Positions 22,013 to 33,101 of a stretch of DNA of 64,000 nucleotides are shown here, one piece after another. The position numbers and the translations under genes are program-made. The notes under the pieces were generated by a model. That model was not told the DNA's origin. It saw only the letters and a program-made list of their open reading frames with translations, and searched no databases. The stretch comes from Bipolaris cookei. Taxonomy: Eukaryota > Ascomycota > Dothideomycetes > Pleosporales > Pleosporaceae. The stretch covers positions 62,001 through 126,000 of the forward strand of contig NRSV01000065.1 of assembly GCA_002286855.1 (NCBI GenBank), in the 5' to 3' direction. Each line of letters opens with the position of its first letter. The stretch's first letter is position 1.

Positions 22013-24260
22013 TACGTTTCCACTTTCGTCGTTTGAAGAATGCCTTTTGCGCCAGTTATGACAGGCCGTACGCGGTTGTTTTTCTGGACATCTCGGAAGC
22101 AAAACAAGACGTCCGTTTTGGTTCGGCGGTCCGGAGTTTTCTTCGGTAACCTCTCTATGCCCAGGTCCCGCAAAGCCATTCGCTATCGTCAGGAGATGTC
22201 GTCAGCGCTCACGAACTGAACTGCGAAATGTGTAAGGAAAAGAAGAAAAAGGACAAAAAAAGATTTGCGCCATCGTCTCCCACATGGCCTTGATCACGTT
22301 GGCATTGTCGTTATACTCGGCGTCGCGAAAAGGACGCGGCCGCGCAGAGCTTTGTTTGTTTCTCCTATTTGAGCGGCGTTGTTGACCTTTTGTTCGAGCG
22401 CGAAAACACACATTCATGTTATCGCATCAATTTGGAGTTTTTTGCTTTTATTTTTTAACCTCGTCCATTCAAGTTTCTCTCTCAGGCTCATTTTATACGG
22501 GATATCTTGGTACGGCAAAGCGTGTGAGTCTTTTCTTTCTTTCTTCTTTCCCCTCAAACACTTGAGGTCGCAGGCTGGAAAAGACGCATGTGTGCGTGTG
22601 TGTGTTCATTCATGGGCTGGCTCATTGTGATGGTTTCTTTTTTGTTATGGGATTTTCTCGTCCGGCTCATGGGGAGGGGTCCAAATCATTGGTTCAAGGA
22701 ATGGCCGGGCGATGATGGATGGGGAGGACCATGTATAGATAAAAAAGACGACCAGGAACAGTGGTTGGTGATGGGGAGGGGAGAGGATAAGGGTCCAAAT
22801 GTCCATATGGCAATGGCTTGTGCTTGTATCTTTGATGCTTCCGCGGACGAAAAGGTAGAGAAATGATAAATTGTTGAAAGTTACGAGGGTGGTTCAAAAT
22901 GTATGACGTAGAGTTGCGGAAATGATAGTGCATACATCTATGTAGGGTTCTCTTATACATGTCAATACTGTGCCTCGTCTCACTTCCTCTTCTCATCGTA
23001 AAAATCCCGCATGCAGTATACTGTCTCCTTTCACCGTTCTCCCCATCTCTTCATCTGTACTGCAAGTATCTTTTTTTTCACCACACAATACTCACTCTCA
23101 TTCTTCCATGTATAAGCAACGCAAACCTGGATACAAAATCGATCACTATCACAATCCAGTCCAGTCTAGTCCTTCCCTCTGGTGAGATAAGTGGCTTGGC
23201 TGGAGATGAATGGAAGAAGCATGTTACTGGCATATAGGAAGGAAGGTGTTGGGACTGGGATGGTGGTGAGTCTCGGTGCATGGTGGGAGGGGAAGATTGG
23301 GGTAGATGGGTTGCATGGATTTGATGTGTTTTTGAGTGGGATGTCTGGAGAGAAGGAGGTATGAGGTGGTGGTGGTTGTTTAAAAGGAAGGCGTGTGTGG
23401 TATGTGGTGGACTGATTTGGGGTTTGGTGTTTGGGGTTTGTGGATAGCGGTGGTGGGAGCTTGTACGGGGTTTGTGTTGCTGTGGGCACGTGTTGTAGCA
23501 AGAGAATGTAGGGTATCAGGTAATTTTGTTGTGTAGATGGTTGGTCGGAGGTAGTAGTATGTCTTATTATGTAGATAATGTACTAGTATTGCGTTGGTGT
23601 TATGAGAGTTCAAGTATTTGGTGATGTATAGGCTTTTGGAAGTATGTTCTTGGACTTGCTGATTCTCTTTCTTTATAATTTCTTATGTGAAGGATGTGAT
23701 GTTTATTGAAACGGTCAAGCTATGAATGGCTGTAGTAATACAGATAATTACGTTTCTGGGAGAAGAGAACTGTATTATGGAAAAGTCTTCTTCTATGGAA
23801 CCAATTTGTGTAGTCCAGTTGCTTGCAATCATTAGCTGGTCTAAGTGAATGTCGATAATGACGTCATATTTAAATGTACTTTTACATGTGCCGGCTCAGC
23901 GCGCTGCTGTAATGCGCCTCGCCCTATACGGCATAGGCATGGCTCAGCCAGCGGAGACACATCAAAAACTAGCGTACATATGACGGCAACACTGCGCACG
24001 GTTTGATACGGAAAGAAATTGTTGGTCTAGAGCTCCGCGACTTCCGATGATTCGATCTTGCATGTTGCACGCCTGACATACGCTTACAACACAACATTGC
24101 AAACTCAGTTTCTGGAAAGATTCCTCCTTCGTAGAATCTCACATACTAAAATATTTTTTTTTTCATTTTCAAAATAAATAAAAACTCTGCGAAACTGAGT
24201 CCTTCTTTTGACTGACGTCATATTGAGACAATTAAGTCGCTCCTCGATACCGAGAACAGT
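22013..24260. other. Intergenic region upstream of acetate kinase
   Basis: These 2.2 kb hold the 3' UTR of the nucleotidyltransferase gene and the promoter of acetate kinase. A G/T-rich strand asymmetry is visible from about 23,240 to 23,600, and a T10 run sits at about 24,155. No gene was recognised. Confidence 0.4.
23859..24220. promoter_or_regulatory. Two CRE-like sites (TGACGTCATATT) upstream of acetate kinase
   Basis: The palindrome TGACGTCA occurs at 23859-23866 and 24213-24220, each followed by TATT, so 12 bases are identical. The proximal copy ends 40 bases before the start codon. TGACGTCA is the core site of ATF/CREB-type bZIP factors, such as fungal AtfA. Whether it is used here is untested. 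Confidence 0.5.
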
Positions 24261-25520
24261 ATGCCGGAGATAATCCTCTCAATCAACGCAGGCTCGTCTA
24301 GTGTCAAAATATCAGTATACAAGACGCCTGAAAATGGCTCTTCGGTACCAGTGCAGCTGGCCGAGGCGACCGTAGAAGGTCTGACCGCGCCTCCTGCAAA
24401 ACTAAAATACGAGCGCGGCGACGAGAAGATCGAGGGGAAAGAGCTGGAGAATGTCAAATCGCAGGAAGACGGGTTCCGGTATATCCTCGAACACTTGACA
24501 AATGACAAGAGCCTTAAGGAGCTGAACCATACAGATGACATCCGATTCACATGTCATCGCGTTGTACATGGTGGTGACTATCCAAGGAGCCAGGCTATTG
24601 ACAAGGAGACGTACCATCACATTGAGGAGCTCTCTGATCTGGCACCACTTCACAACGCTCCCGCACTTACCATTGTTCGGGCAGTAGCAGAGGCTCTGCC
24701 GCATGCTAAGAACATTGCATACTTTGACTCTTCATTCCACAACACGCTACCCGATTACATATGTACATACCCCATTGACCAAGAAGTGGCACAAAAGAAC
24801 AAGCTTCGAAAATACGGGTTCCACGGCATCAGCTACTCATTCATCGTTAATGCTGTAGCCGAACATCTCGAAAAGCGGGTCGATCAGGTCAACATCATCG
24901 CATTACATCTTGGCTCAGGCGCATCCGCTTGTTGCATCAAAAACGGAAAATCACTGGACACTACCATGGGCCTAACTCCTCTTGCTGGTCTACCGGGTGC
25001 CACACGTTCGGGCTCTATTGACCCTTCATTGATGTTCCACTACACGCACAGCGCGGGAAAGCCATCACACAGTTCAAGCGAGAAGATGCACATCACTCAG
25101 GCCGAGGAAATCTTGAACAAGCAAAGCGGATGGAAGAGTCTAACCGGAACCACGGATTTCGGCAAAATCAGTTCATCGGATCGGTACGAGGACAAGCTCG
25201 CTTTCAATATCTTTGTTGATCGCATTCTCAACTACGTCGGCCCGTACTTCACGAAGCTAGATGGAGAGGTCGATGCGCTTGTTTTTGCGGGAGGAATCGG
25301 CGAGAAGGGTGGTAAATTGAGGCAAGCGGTTGTGCAGGGCGTCAAGTGTCTAGGTTTCGCAGTTGATAAAAAGAAGAATGAAGCTCAGGTAGAGGACGTG
25401 GTTACGGATATAAGTACAAGTGATGCGAGGTACAAGACGCTAGTTGTCCAAACGGATGAGCAGTTGGAGATGGCAAGGGGTGTGTTGGTGGATAAGGACC
25501 GTTTTGTGGGGAAGAAATAA
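24261..25520 (+). CDS. ack1: Acetate kinase
   Basis: A single exon encodes 419 residues, slightly longer than bacterial enzymes and typical of fungal ones. All hallmark blocks of the acetate/propionate kinase family are present: SINAGSSSVK at the N-terminus, TCHRVVHGGD, YFDSSFHNTLP, HLGSGASAC, MGLTPLAGLPGATRSGSIDP and FAGGIGEKGG near the end. The enzyme interconverts acetyl phosphate plus ADP with acetate plus ATP in the cytosol. In fungi it usually partners with phosphoketolase (Xfp), which makes acetyl phosphate from sugar phosphates; no such gene is in the window. Upstream CRE-like repeats suggest stress or nutrient control, which is inference. Confidence 0.93.
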   Translation: MPEIILSINAGSSSVKISVYKTPENGSSVPVQLAEATVEGLTAPPAKLKYERGDEKIEGKELENVKSQEDGFRYILEHLTNDKSLKELNHTDDIRFTCHRVVHGGDYPRSQAIDKETYHHIEELSDLAPLHNAPALTIVRAVAEALPHAKNIAYFDSSFHNTLPDYICTYPIDQEVAQKNKLRKYGFHGISYSFIVNAVAEHLEKRVDQVNIIALHLGSGASACCIKNGKSLDTTMGLTPLAGLPGATRSGSIDPSLMFHYTHSAGKPSHSSSEKMHITQAEEILNKQSGWKSLTGTTDFGKISSSDRYEDKLAFNIFVDRILNYVGPYFTKLDGEVDALVFAGGIGEKGGKLRQAVVQGVKCLGFAVDKKKNEAQVEDVVTDISTSDARYKTLVVQTDEQLEMARGVLVDKDRFVGKK

Positions 25521-25747
25521 TGTCGATGCGATATACATGGCTTTGGTGATAGATACAACTTCTAATGTCCATTCGCGTTTGTGTTGCTACATATATTGAA
25601 ACGTTTGTATATGTGTATAGAGGGTCCATGTCCTACTGGGACTGTTTCGGTACAGCGGCTGAGGAAATGCTGTTGGTAGGTGCTCTTGATACATTGGGAG
25701 TAGAGCCTGGGTGCTGTCTACGTATGCTTAGTTCAATAACCGGATTT

Positions 25748-25888
25748 CTAGAAAGATGAAACCATACTATCGTGCTGTGAAATCCATCTTCTCCATGCCA
25801 TCCTGATAATGAGAATGAATATGGGTATTGTGAGTTGTACGAGTAGAGTGACAAGGGCTATACGCGCTTCGAGGGACCAGTTGGCCAT
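25748..25888 (-). CDS. Possible tiny single-pass membrane protein
   Basis: An ATG-initiated frame of 46 residues, with a short charged N-terminus (MANWSLEAR), one strong hydrophobic segment (IALVTLLVQLTIPIFILII) and a basic flank (RMAWRRW). This is a good single transmembrane anchor with positive-inside topology. A CAG acceptor-like site lies inside, so it could also be part of a spliced gene. Short hydrophobic frames occur by chance, and there is no family evidence. It overlaps the region just 3' of acetate kinase on the opposite strand. Confidence 0.28.
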   Translation of the reverse strand: MANWSLEARIALVTLLVQLTIPIFILIIRMAWRRWISQHDSMVSSF

Positions 25889-26008
25889 GCTGATGGATTG
25901 TATTTGAGGGAAGGATGACGGGGGTTTGAGTGACTTGAGGTGAACGAATATCTTTGTTGATAGTGCATAATAGCGAAGACGAGCACGCTTTAGATACACA
26001 ACTCTAAT

Positions 26009-26626
26009 CCAGAATCTGGATGTGGTTACATTTTCCAAGGGGATGATGAAAGTATAGCACGAAAATGTTTGTGGTGCAGTATATCCAGATTCTGGTGTTT
26101 GGCCTTATGTCGTATTTCGGGAAACCAGATTCTGGTATTAGGTGCGCGTATCTAGTGTCATGGGGAAGTGAAGGGTAGATTCCGAAATTCCGATGTTCCG
26201 AAAGATCAATTGTTAGTCGCTTGCTCCTCCTGGGTATCAGCTCTTCAATACCCCTATCTAAACACCCTCAGTTACATCAAATGTCGATCGTATTCTCCTT
26301 CAGGTTATGCTGTTTTAGTATGCGTAACAGAGTGATTATAGCAGTGATATGTGGGACCAACGTGGCATTCGAGGCTGAACGAGGTTGCCACCATAATCTG
26401 CTCAATTCCAGATTCTGGTCTGCATTGCAGTGTTCTGAATGGTCTGTGCACTTATCGGCTGCATCATGTCGTGTATCTTCACATTGTGGCTGATGTACGT
26501 GATAGTGATTGGTCGAATCAAAGGGTGAGGCGGAGCAAACTGGTGAAGCAAAGACAACTCAGCTTTCCGCCCCTGAAGGACTCGAGAATGCTCAGCCAAT
26601 CACTAGACTTGATTTCCAGATTCTGG
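26009..26626. repeat. Five dispersed copies of the 11-bp palindrome CCAGATTCTGG
   Basis: Perfect copies lie at 26009-26019 (as the complement CCAGAATCTGG), 26085-26095, 26125-26135, 26408-26418 and 26616-26626. Degenerate relatives (CCCAGAATCAG, CCCAGATCC) follow at about 26667-26710. The word is a palindrome except for its central base. The cluster occupies the interval between acetate kinase and the Clr5-ankyrin gene, ending about 200 bases before that start codon. It could be an array of protein-binding sites or the residue of a repetitive element. Confidence 0.7.
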
Positions 26627-26822
26627 ATTGTAAATCAGGGGCTCTTTTTCTTAAAGCCCGTTTCCCAGAATCAGTTTTTAAGGATTCCATATTCCATATT
26701 CCTGATTCCCAGATCCTATTCTCGGAATCACTGTTAAGAGAAGTGTTTGATCCAGCCTTAGATCTAGAGGAAGTTGCAAACCCACTTCCTCCATCTCTAG
26801 CCTCATAAATCATATTCTAATC

Positions 26823-29800
26823 ATGCCGAAGACGAATCACCCCCGAATATCTCTAACAGAATGGCAATATCACAAGAAGATGATCCAAAAGCTATATCTG
26901 TTCGAAGATAAAAGCTTGATGGGAGAAGATGGCGTCATCGAAATTATGAAAAGGAAAGGCTTCTCAGCAAGGTAAGATCGCAAAAACCCTGATGTATAGT
27001 CTTGAAATTGACCTAAATTATTCAAGTAAACCACAATACGAAGCCCAATTCATTCGATGGGGCTTCAAGAAGAAGTTGACCCGCGAAACCTGGCATACCA
27101 TTGGACACATCATCAAGAGCCGGGATGAAGCTGAGCGCATTGGCCACGTATACGCCTACGGGACAAGACTTCCTGGCGACAAAGTGAAGAAAGAGACAGC
27201 CCGATATAAGGCTTGTGATGAGAATAGAGAGTGCTCTACGAACCAAGTGTTGCCCGCCGGTATTGAGGTCCAGTCGGATGATGAGGAAGTTGAAGAAACA
27301 ATCTTCAGCCTGGAAACCCAAGAACTCCATTCAAACAACACGTCAATCACATGGCCTTTGGCAGAGCCGCATTCTCTCGAGGAGCCCGGGAACCCGGCAC
27401 TCATTCTTGACCCTTTCCAGCCAAGCGATCCGCAAATTTTTCATAACAGAGTCTTGGCCGATCTTCCAACACCTATCACGTTCGATGATTCTTCCGAAAC
27501 TGACACGTTCTTGGGGACCAAATCGTTGGTATCGTACTCCCAGCCAAGTTTGTTCAATCGATGCGATGATGTTGTTCGACAGTCTTCCTTTGGGATATTA
27601 AGGCTCGAGAAAGCATGTTCTATACCTACGAACACCATCGCTTTATTTAATAACCTTAGCATCCCACTATTCCGCGAATTCCGGGCTTTATTGAAAGACA
27701 ATCAACCCAAGATCTTTGCTTCGATAAAACAGACTAGGCATCTACTCCCAAGCGAACCGAACCAAATTCAAAAGGTCTCTGTGGATCTGGTCATACTGGA
27801 GCAGATACTATATCTTCTCATGAACAACTTTGCCGGCTCCGACTACTCAGTGTTCGACACCATTTTCGAGCAAGTCAGGTTTCTTTCTGTTGCTCACATG
27901 GAGGATATGCTGGACAGACTGCCACATCCATACGCGGCAGCACTTCAGCAAAGTATCTTGACTATTGCTATCAAGTCCAACATACCAATCCTCGTAGAGG
28001 TCATTTTGAAAAGAGGCCTTGACAGCAATCGGGTCACTTGCCACTTTGGTGGCCATTCATCCACGCCTCTCGGATTAGCATGCAAGTTTCGTCGTCCGGA
28101 GGTTGTGAAAGTTCTGTTACGTGCAGGTGCCGATCCAAATCGGAGTCTGAGTGATCGACCTGAAGAGGATAGGCCTATTGCGCATCTACTTGGCAATAAA
28201 TTCCAACATAATGAGGTTACATTCCCATCAGTTGTGTGCAACATCCTGCAACAACTTCTGGATCACCATGCTATCATGACCATATCGGATTTGGGCAGGA
28301 AGATGTTTTGGAGAAGTGAAAATATTGTAGATGTTTTGATACATCATAATAAGATTCCGGCCAACCTAGGCCCACGCTTTTTGGGTGAGAATATCAGTGA
28401 CTTATGGATTCAGATCAGCGAGATCGCTCAACAAGAAAAGATTGTAGCTATCATTCAGTCAATCTTAGGAAACGATTCAATTTCTCAAAACAGGGATTCC
28501 ATTGACAAGGGCCCGATGAATCCTCTCCTCCTACACGCTTCGTACAAAGGCAACATGAGTTTAATCAGATTTCTTCTGGAACAGATAGGACTTACTCCAG
28601 ACTCCCAATGTTTGTGTGAGGCTATTCGTGGAAACCAACCACTAGTGGTCACGAAGTACGTGCAGATGGGAACGAAGATCGACGAACCCTCCCGTTCTTC
28701 ATACAGTCAAGAACGTTTTGTGAAAAACCTCTCTTCAAATGTAGATCCGTATCTATTCGAGGGATATTCGCTTGGGACAGGGATGATCACACCATTCGCG
28801 GAAGCTATCAGATGGGGTAACCAAGACATGATCGACCTATTGAAGAGTTTGGGCGTTCTCAACACAATTACAGACAAGAAACATCTCAAACCAGCTGTAC
28901 TTGCTGCTGTTGAAACGGGAAATAAAGACTTAGTCCAAGAATTAATCGCGATAAACAAGGGGAGCCTTTGGGCCACCTTGAAACCGTCCTTTCTTGGAAT
29001 TCCTGGAAGCACTCAGGGATTCAGGATGAATCCCAGTTCCGATGTGGTAACTGCTGCTGTTTTGGGAGGCCGTAAAGACATTGTTGAACTTCTAATGGCG
29101 GCTGGCATGCCGCCAGATTCTTGCAGTATTGCGGCTGCAGTTTTGACGCGCAACATACACCTTTTTGAATTGTTCCTTGATACAGCCATTTGTATCGATG
29201 CCAGTTCTGGTCTTGGAATACTTGCCGTGCGCTGGGGTAATCCGCATGTTCTCAAATTATTGATCTGTTGTGGAATAAATTTCCATAAAAACGGCATATA
29301 TTTAGACTCTCTGAACTTAAGATCGTTGAATTCAGGACCAAGAACCCTGTTTTCTAGACGAGAGGTGAGGAAAGAATTTTCACCTTTTACGGAAGCTATC
29401 GAGAAAGGTGATCATGCGACGGTTCAGCTACTACTCGATATCGGGGCAGATTGCAACGCGGTTCGTGATCTGACGTATGTCTCATCTCTGGAAGAAGCTA
29501 TCAATCGTGGACACGAGGCATTCGCTTACAAGCTGCTCGCTCATGGTGCGGATATAAATGATCCTGGTGCCCTTCGAGCTGCTGTAAGAATGTCTCATAA
29601 ACTGACTGAAGCTATTCTTGAGTTGTTCAGCCAGCGGTACCCCAACCATGATGGAAGCTTCGTCATCCCAGCCCTGCGAGAGGCGATCAGGCAAAGGGAC
29701 CAAAAAATGGTCAGAATGCTCGCAACTCATGCTGCTATCAACAAAATACCATTCATGAGACTCAATCGTGAAACTTCTTTTGTTCATAGCCGTCCTTCGC

Positions 29801-30438
29801 TATTTGGGGAGGGAATTGCTACAGGTAGCATCGAGATCGTGCAAATCCTGCTAGAATCCGGCGGCAATCCCAATAGTACAGTCGAAGTTGATGAAACCCA
29901 TTCAGGTCGGTGCCAGTTGAATGCTGTGTTGAAGGCGATATCGACTGGGAATCTCGCTATGGTGGAACTCCTACACAACGCTGGGGCAGACTTGGGATTC
30001 AGCGCAACAGTTGGCATAAAACGCACATCACTACAGCTAGCCATTGAGCTAGGCCACTTAGAAATCGTTCAATACCTTCTGGATCGAGGTGTCGATGTCA
30101 ATGCATCACCCTGCATCTGGGAAGGGGTGACCGCCCTCCAATTTGCCGCCAAGACTGGCTCCGTCCGCATTGCAGAAATGCTTCTCGAACGTGGCGCCAA
30201 AATCAACCACCCAGGTAGTAAATACATGGGTGCAACCGCGTTCGAAATTGCAGCAGCACATGGAAGGATAGACATGCTACTTTGGCTCTTCCATCACGGC
30301 GTGGATATTGTATCAGACGGTGGGGAGCAAGTCCGTAGAGCTTGCGAGTTCGCTGAAGAAAACGGACAGATAGCGGCAAAAGATTTGGTTGAGCAACTTG
30401 AGATGGAAGCAACAGAAAATTGTCTCAACCTCATATGA
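26823..30438 (+). CDS. Clr5-domain ankyrin repeat protein
   Basis: Exon 1 is 26823-26971 and exon 2 is 27027-30438 (55-nt intron, GTAAGA...CTAAAT...CAAG); 1186 residues. The N-terminus matches the Clr5 domain: an early TEWQYHKKMIQKLYLFE, a KGFSAR segment completed across the intron by SKPQYEAQFIRWGFKKK. A linker of about 300 residues follows. From about residue 335 there are many ankyrin repeats of about 33 residues, seen from phrases such as TPLGLACKFRRPEVVKVLL, HLEIVQYLLDRGVDVN and GADIND. Ankyrin repeats bind proteins. Clr5 was named from a fission yeast silencing factor and is common at the N-terminus of fungal repeat proteins, where it may bind DNA or act as a death-fold-like adaptor. 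No NACHT/NB-ARC ATPase is present. The setting between palindromes and dead transposons fits a fast-evolving gene. Confidence 0.85.
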
Positions 30439-30718
30439 AGTTCTCTAGTAGAAACTGTTGGATTGGCGTACAGCAAGCAGTTACATAGTCAATCGCATTA
30501 CCAACTACATATTGAACCTTTAGTCATGCGTGCCAAAACAGGAATTTGTATTGCATGCATTTGGTTGATGTGCTAAAGTATCCCCGACTGCTTAATTATG
30601 TAAACCCACAAGTCTACAACATGCTATGTAACTGTTTATCAGTAGCAGCAAGTCCTTTCACGCGAATAAGACGAACAGATGCTAGAAAATTGCTGTGGCT
30701 GGCGCATCTTTAATGTAA
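30439..30718. other. Spacer between ankyrin gene and LINE remnant
   Basis: This AT-rich stretch of 280 bases is presumably the 3' UTR of the ankyrin gene. The 5' end of the LINE fragment cannot be placed exactly. Confidence 0.35.
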
Positions 30719-32160
30719 ATGCTGACTAGACGCCAGGAAGAAGGCAAGCAGACAAAGGGATCCATCATCCTTAGCATGGCAACAGAGGCTATGCAACACC
30801 TCGTGATCAAACAAGGTCTCCTGGTAGGAGCAGAATGGCACCCAGCCAGCATGTGGGACATATCCCTCACAGATGGACAGTGCTTCCGCTGCCACCAATG
30901 GGACCGCAACCAGTCCGTATGCAACGCGCCGAAAGAACTGTGTGGGCACTGTGCGGGAAGCCACTCTTCCAGGGACTGCATGTCTAAGAAAGATAAACAT
31001 TCTAGTTGTGCTGCATGCAAGCAGAAAGGACATAAGGCCCGGATGACGAAGAAGTGTAGAACGTATGAGGCGTTCTGAGAGAAGAAAAAAACTAGAAAGG
31101 CAGAGATGGTACAGACCCCAGCAAGGATCCAGAGGAGGGACAATCTTAGCTCAGGCAAACCTAGCCCTGCCTCCTCTTTTACCTCCAGCAGCTCATCGCA
31201 AAGCGACAACGGAGGATCGAACATAGTAGAGGGCAATAAGAAGAGGAAAACCGTAGGGCGACCCACAAACATCGAGCGGGCCGGCAACGACTTACACAAG
31301 GGACGGCTGTCCTTATTCAACATAAGGAATAGCAGCACAAGTGCGGAAGGAACATCGAGTACCCAACGAGGGACCTCAAAATCATCCAATACAACTGCGT
31401 AAATGCAAACAGCGGCGGAACACAACCATTTTCGATTCCCTAGAGCCAGAAATATACCCAGTAATTGCAGTTCAAGAGCCGCTGGTTAGTAACCGGGGAA
31501 GAAATGACACCTACTGCCCAAGAAACTATTGTCTTAGCGGAAGGGTAAAGAAAGGTGACAAAACCGTATTTATAATCCATGATAGAATACCAAACACAGA
31601 GTGGGAAGTCATACAGTCCACGCCAAACTGTGAGTACCTCCGCATCGGGAGCGGGGGCCAAGAGGTGAGGATCCTAAATGTATATAATCTTGTTGGTCCA
31701 GCAAACCAGCCAAGAATAGAGACATGGCCTACTATCAAGAAGTGTCTCGAGGACAACCACCCTAGGACGCTAGTGATTGGTGACTTTAATGCCTACCACC
31801 CGGAATGGGCAGGCCTAACGATAGCAAGGGAAGAGAAGGCTCAACATCTGTTGCAGCAGATGGGAGCTATGGACTCTCTCTGCTAAACGAGGAAGGCATC
31901 GCCACCTGTGAACAAAACCACAGAACAGGTGTAGTTGACCTAGGGTTCGCCACACAAGAAATAAAAGACAAAACAACCTCGTACCAATCAAGGAGGGATT
32001 GGTTCCTGAAAAAAGACCATATCCCTATCGAGATCCAGATCCAGGGCGGCAGGCCAGCGTATCGGATGAGCCATAAATTCGCGCTTAAGAAGGCAGACTA
32101 GGGTAGGATTAAGGAAGAGGTGGCTAAGAAGGAATGGAGAAGCCACCCAGAATGGACGCT
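30719..32160 (+). mobile_element. Decayed non-LTR retrotransposon (Tad-like LINE), gag and endonuclease fragments
   Basis: The first open part (30719-31078) has three zinc knuckles: C-x2-C around CFRCHQWD, CGHCAGSHSSRDC, and CAACKQKGHKARMTKKC, as in LINE ORF1 proteins. A Ser-rich basic tail follows. From about 31378 an apurinic-type endonuclease begins (IIQYNCVNANSG), continues after a frameshift near 31425 (DSLEPE, VIAVQEPLV) and shows VIGDFNAYHPEWAGL, the conserved GDFNxxH block. Another frameshift occurs near 31860, after which SLLNEEG and DLGFATQ can be read. The reverse transcriptase is absent. It is therefore a dead 5' fragment, not a functional gene, and its boundaries are approximate. 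Confidence 0.75.
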
Positions 32161-32241
32161 AGTAACAATTGTTAGAGAATAGTGGGGGCGAAGGTCGTGC
32201 AGGGCGAACTTCGTGGATGGCAAAGGTCATGCAGTGCGACC

Positions 32242-33101
32242 CATACATGGGCACTTCTGTTCGTTCATTCGTTCGTTCGTTTCGTTTAAACCGTTTATGT
32301 ACGTTTAACCGTTTAACCGTTTAACCGTTTATAGACATTCGAAAACTGTTTAAACGGTTAAACGGGATTTCAAGCAGAACTGGCCAGAGGAATGGTATGA
32401 AGATACTATTGCCTCGGCCACAGCATTCTGGCAAACCGAATTCAATCACAGACCCCCCGGCGAATATCCTTCTACTCCTACGACGATGCCACCACCACTG
32501 GCAAAGAAGCAGAATCAACTCGCGATACTATCAAAGAAGCTGGAGGTTAAGACTATCAATGCGAGTGTTAGTGATGATTTTGCCAGCTTCATTAATGGCA
32601 TGGCAACAGATATCCCTCCAGATTGTACGCCTTTGGGATGGTGGTGTCAACCACAGCAGAGAAGGCAGTATCCGAAACTTAGCCGTATGGCGATTAGTGT
32701 TCTATCTATCCCAGCGGAGTCGTCGGAGCCGGAGAGAACGTTTTCCGGGGCAAGAAGGACATGTTCATGGGATAGATTACGAATCACATGCAAACCATCG
32801 AGATGATTGAATGTACGGGCAATTGGCTGCGTCAAGGACTCATACAGCCTCTCCATGAGAACGGGATGGGCTTAATTGGAATACCGCCGCCGGAAGGTGA
32901 CTCTCAGGATGTTGAGGATGATAGTGGGGATTATTTCGACTGGTATTAGAGTAAGTAGTCGCTATAGACATTTCTCGCCACTATATATCGTTCATTTGTT
33001 CGTTTAAATCGTTTATTTGTTCGTTTAGCCGTTTGCAATATTTTTAAACCGTTCAACCGTTTGAGAAATTTTCGACAGTTTAAACGGTTTGCCCATGTAT
33101 G
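32242..33101 (+). mobile_element. hAT transposon remnant with short inverted repeats
   Basis: CATACATGGGCA at 32242-32253 is mirrored by TGCCCATGTATG at 33090-33101, giving 12-bp terminal inverted repeats around 860 bp. Inside are AT-rich subterminal arrays with AAACGG or CCGTTT: six copies at 32291-32365 and three at 33029-33087. Coding sequence starts right after the left array (frame from about 32369, KQNWPEEWYED) and contains the hAT C-terminal dimerisation domain: YPKLSRMAISVLSIPAESSE then PERTFSGARRT. A frameshift near 32778 separates it from the end MQTIEMIECTGNWLRQ to DYFDWY. The catalytic N-terminal part is missing, so it cannot be autonomous. No 8-bp target duplication was found, so the outer limits are tentative. 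Confidence 0.75.
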
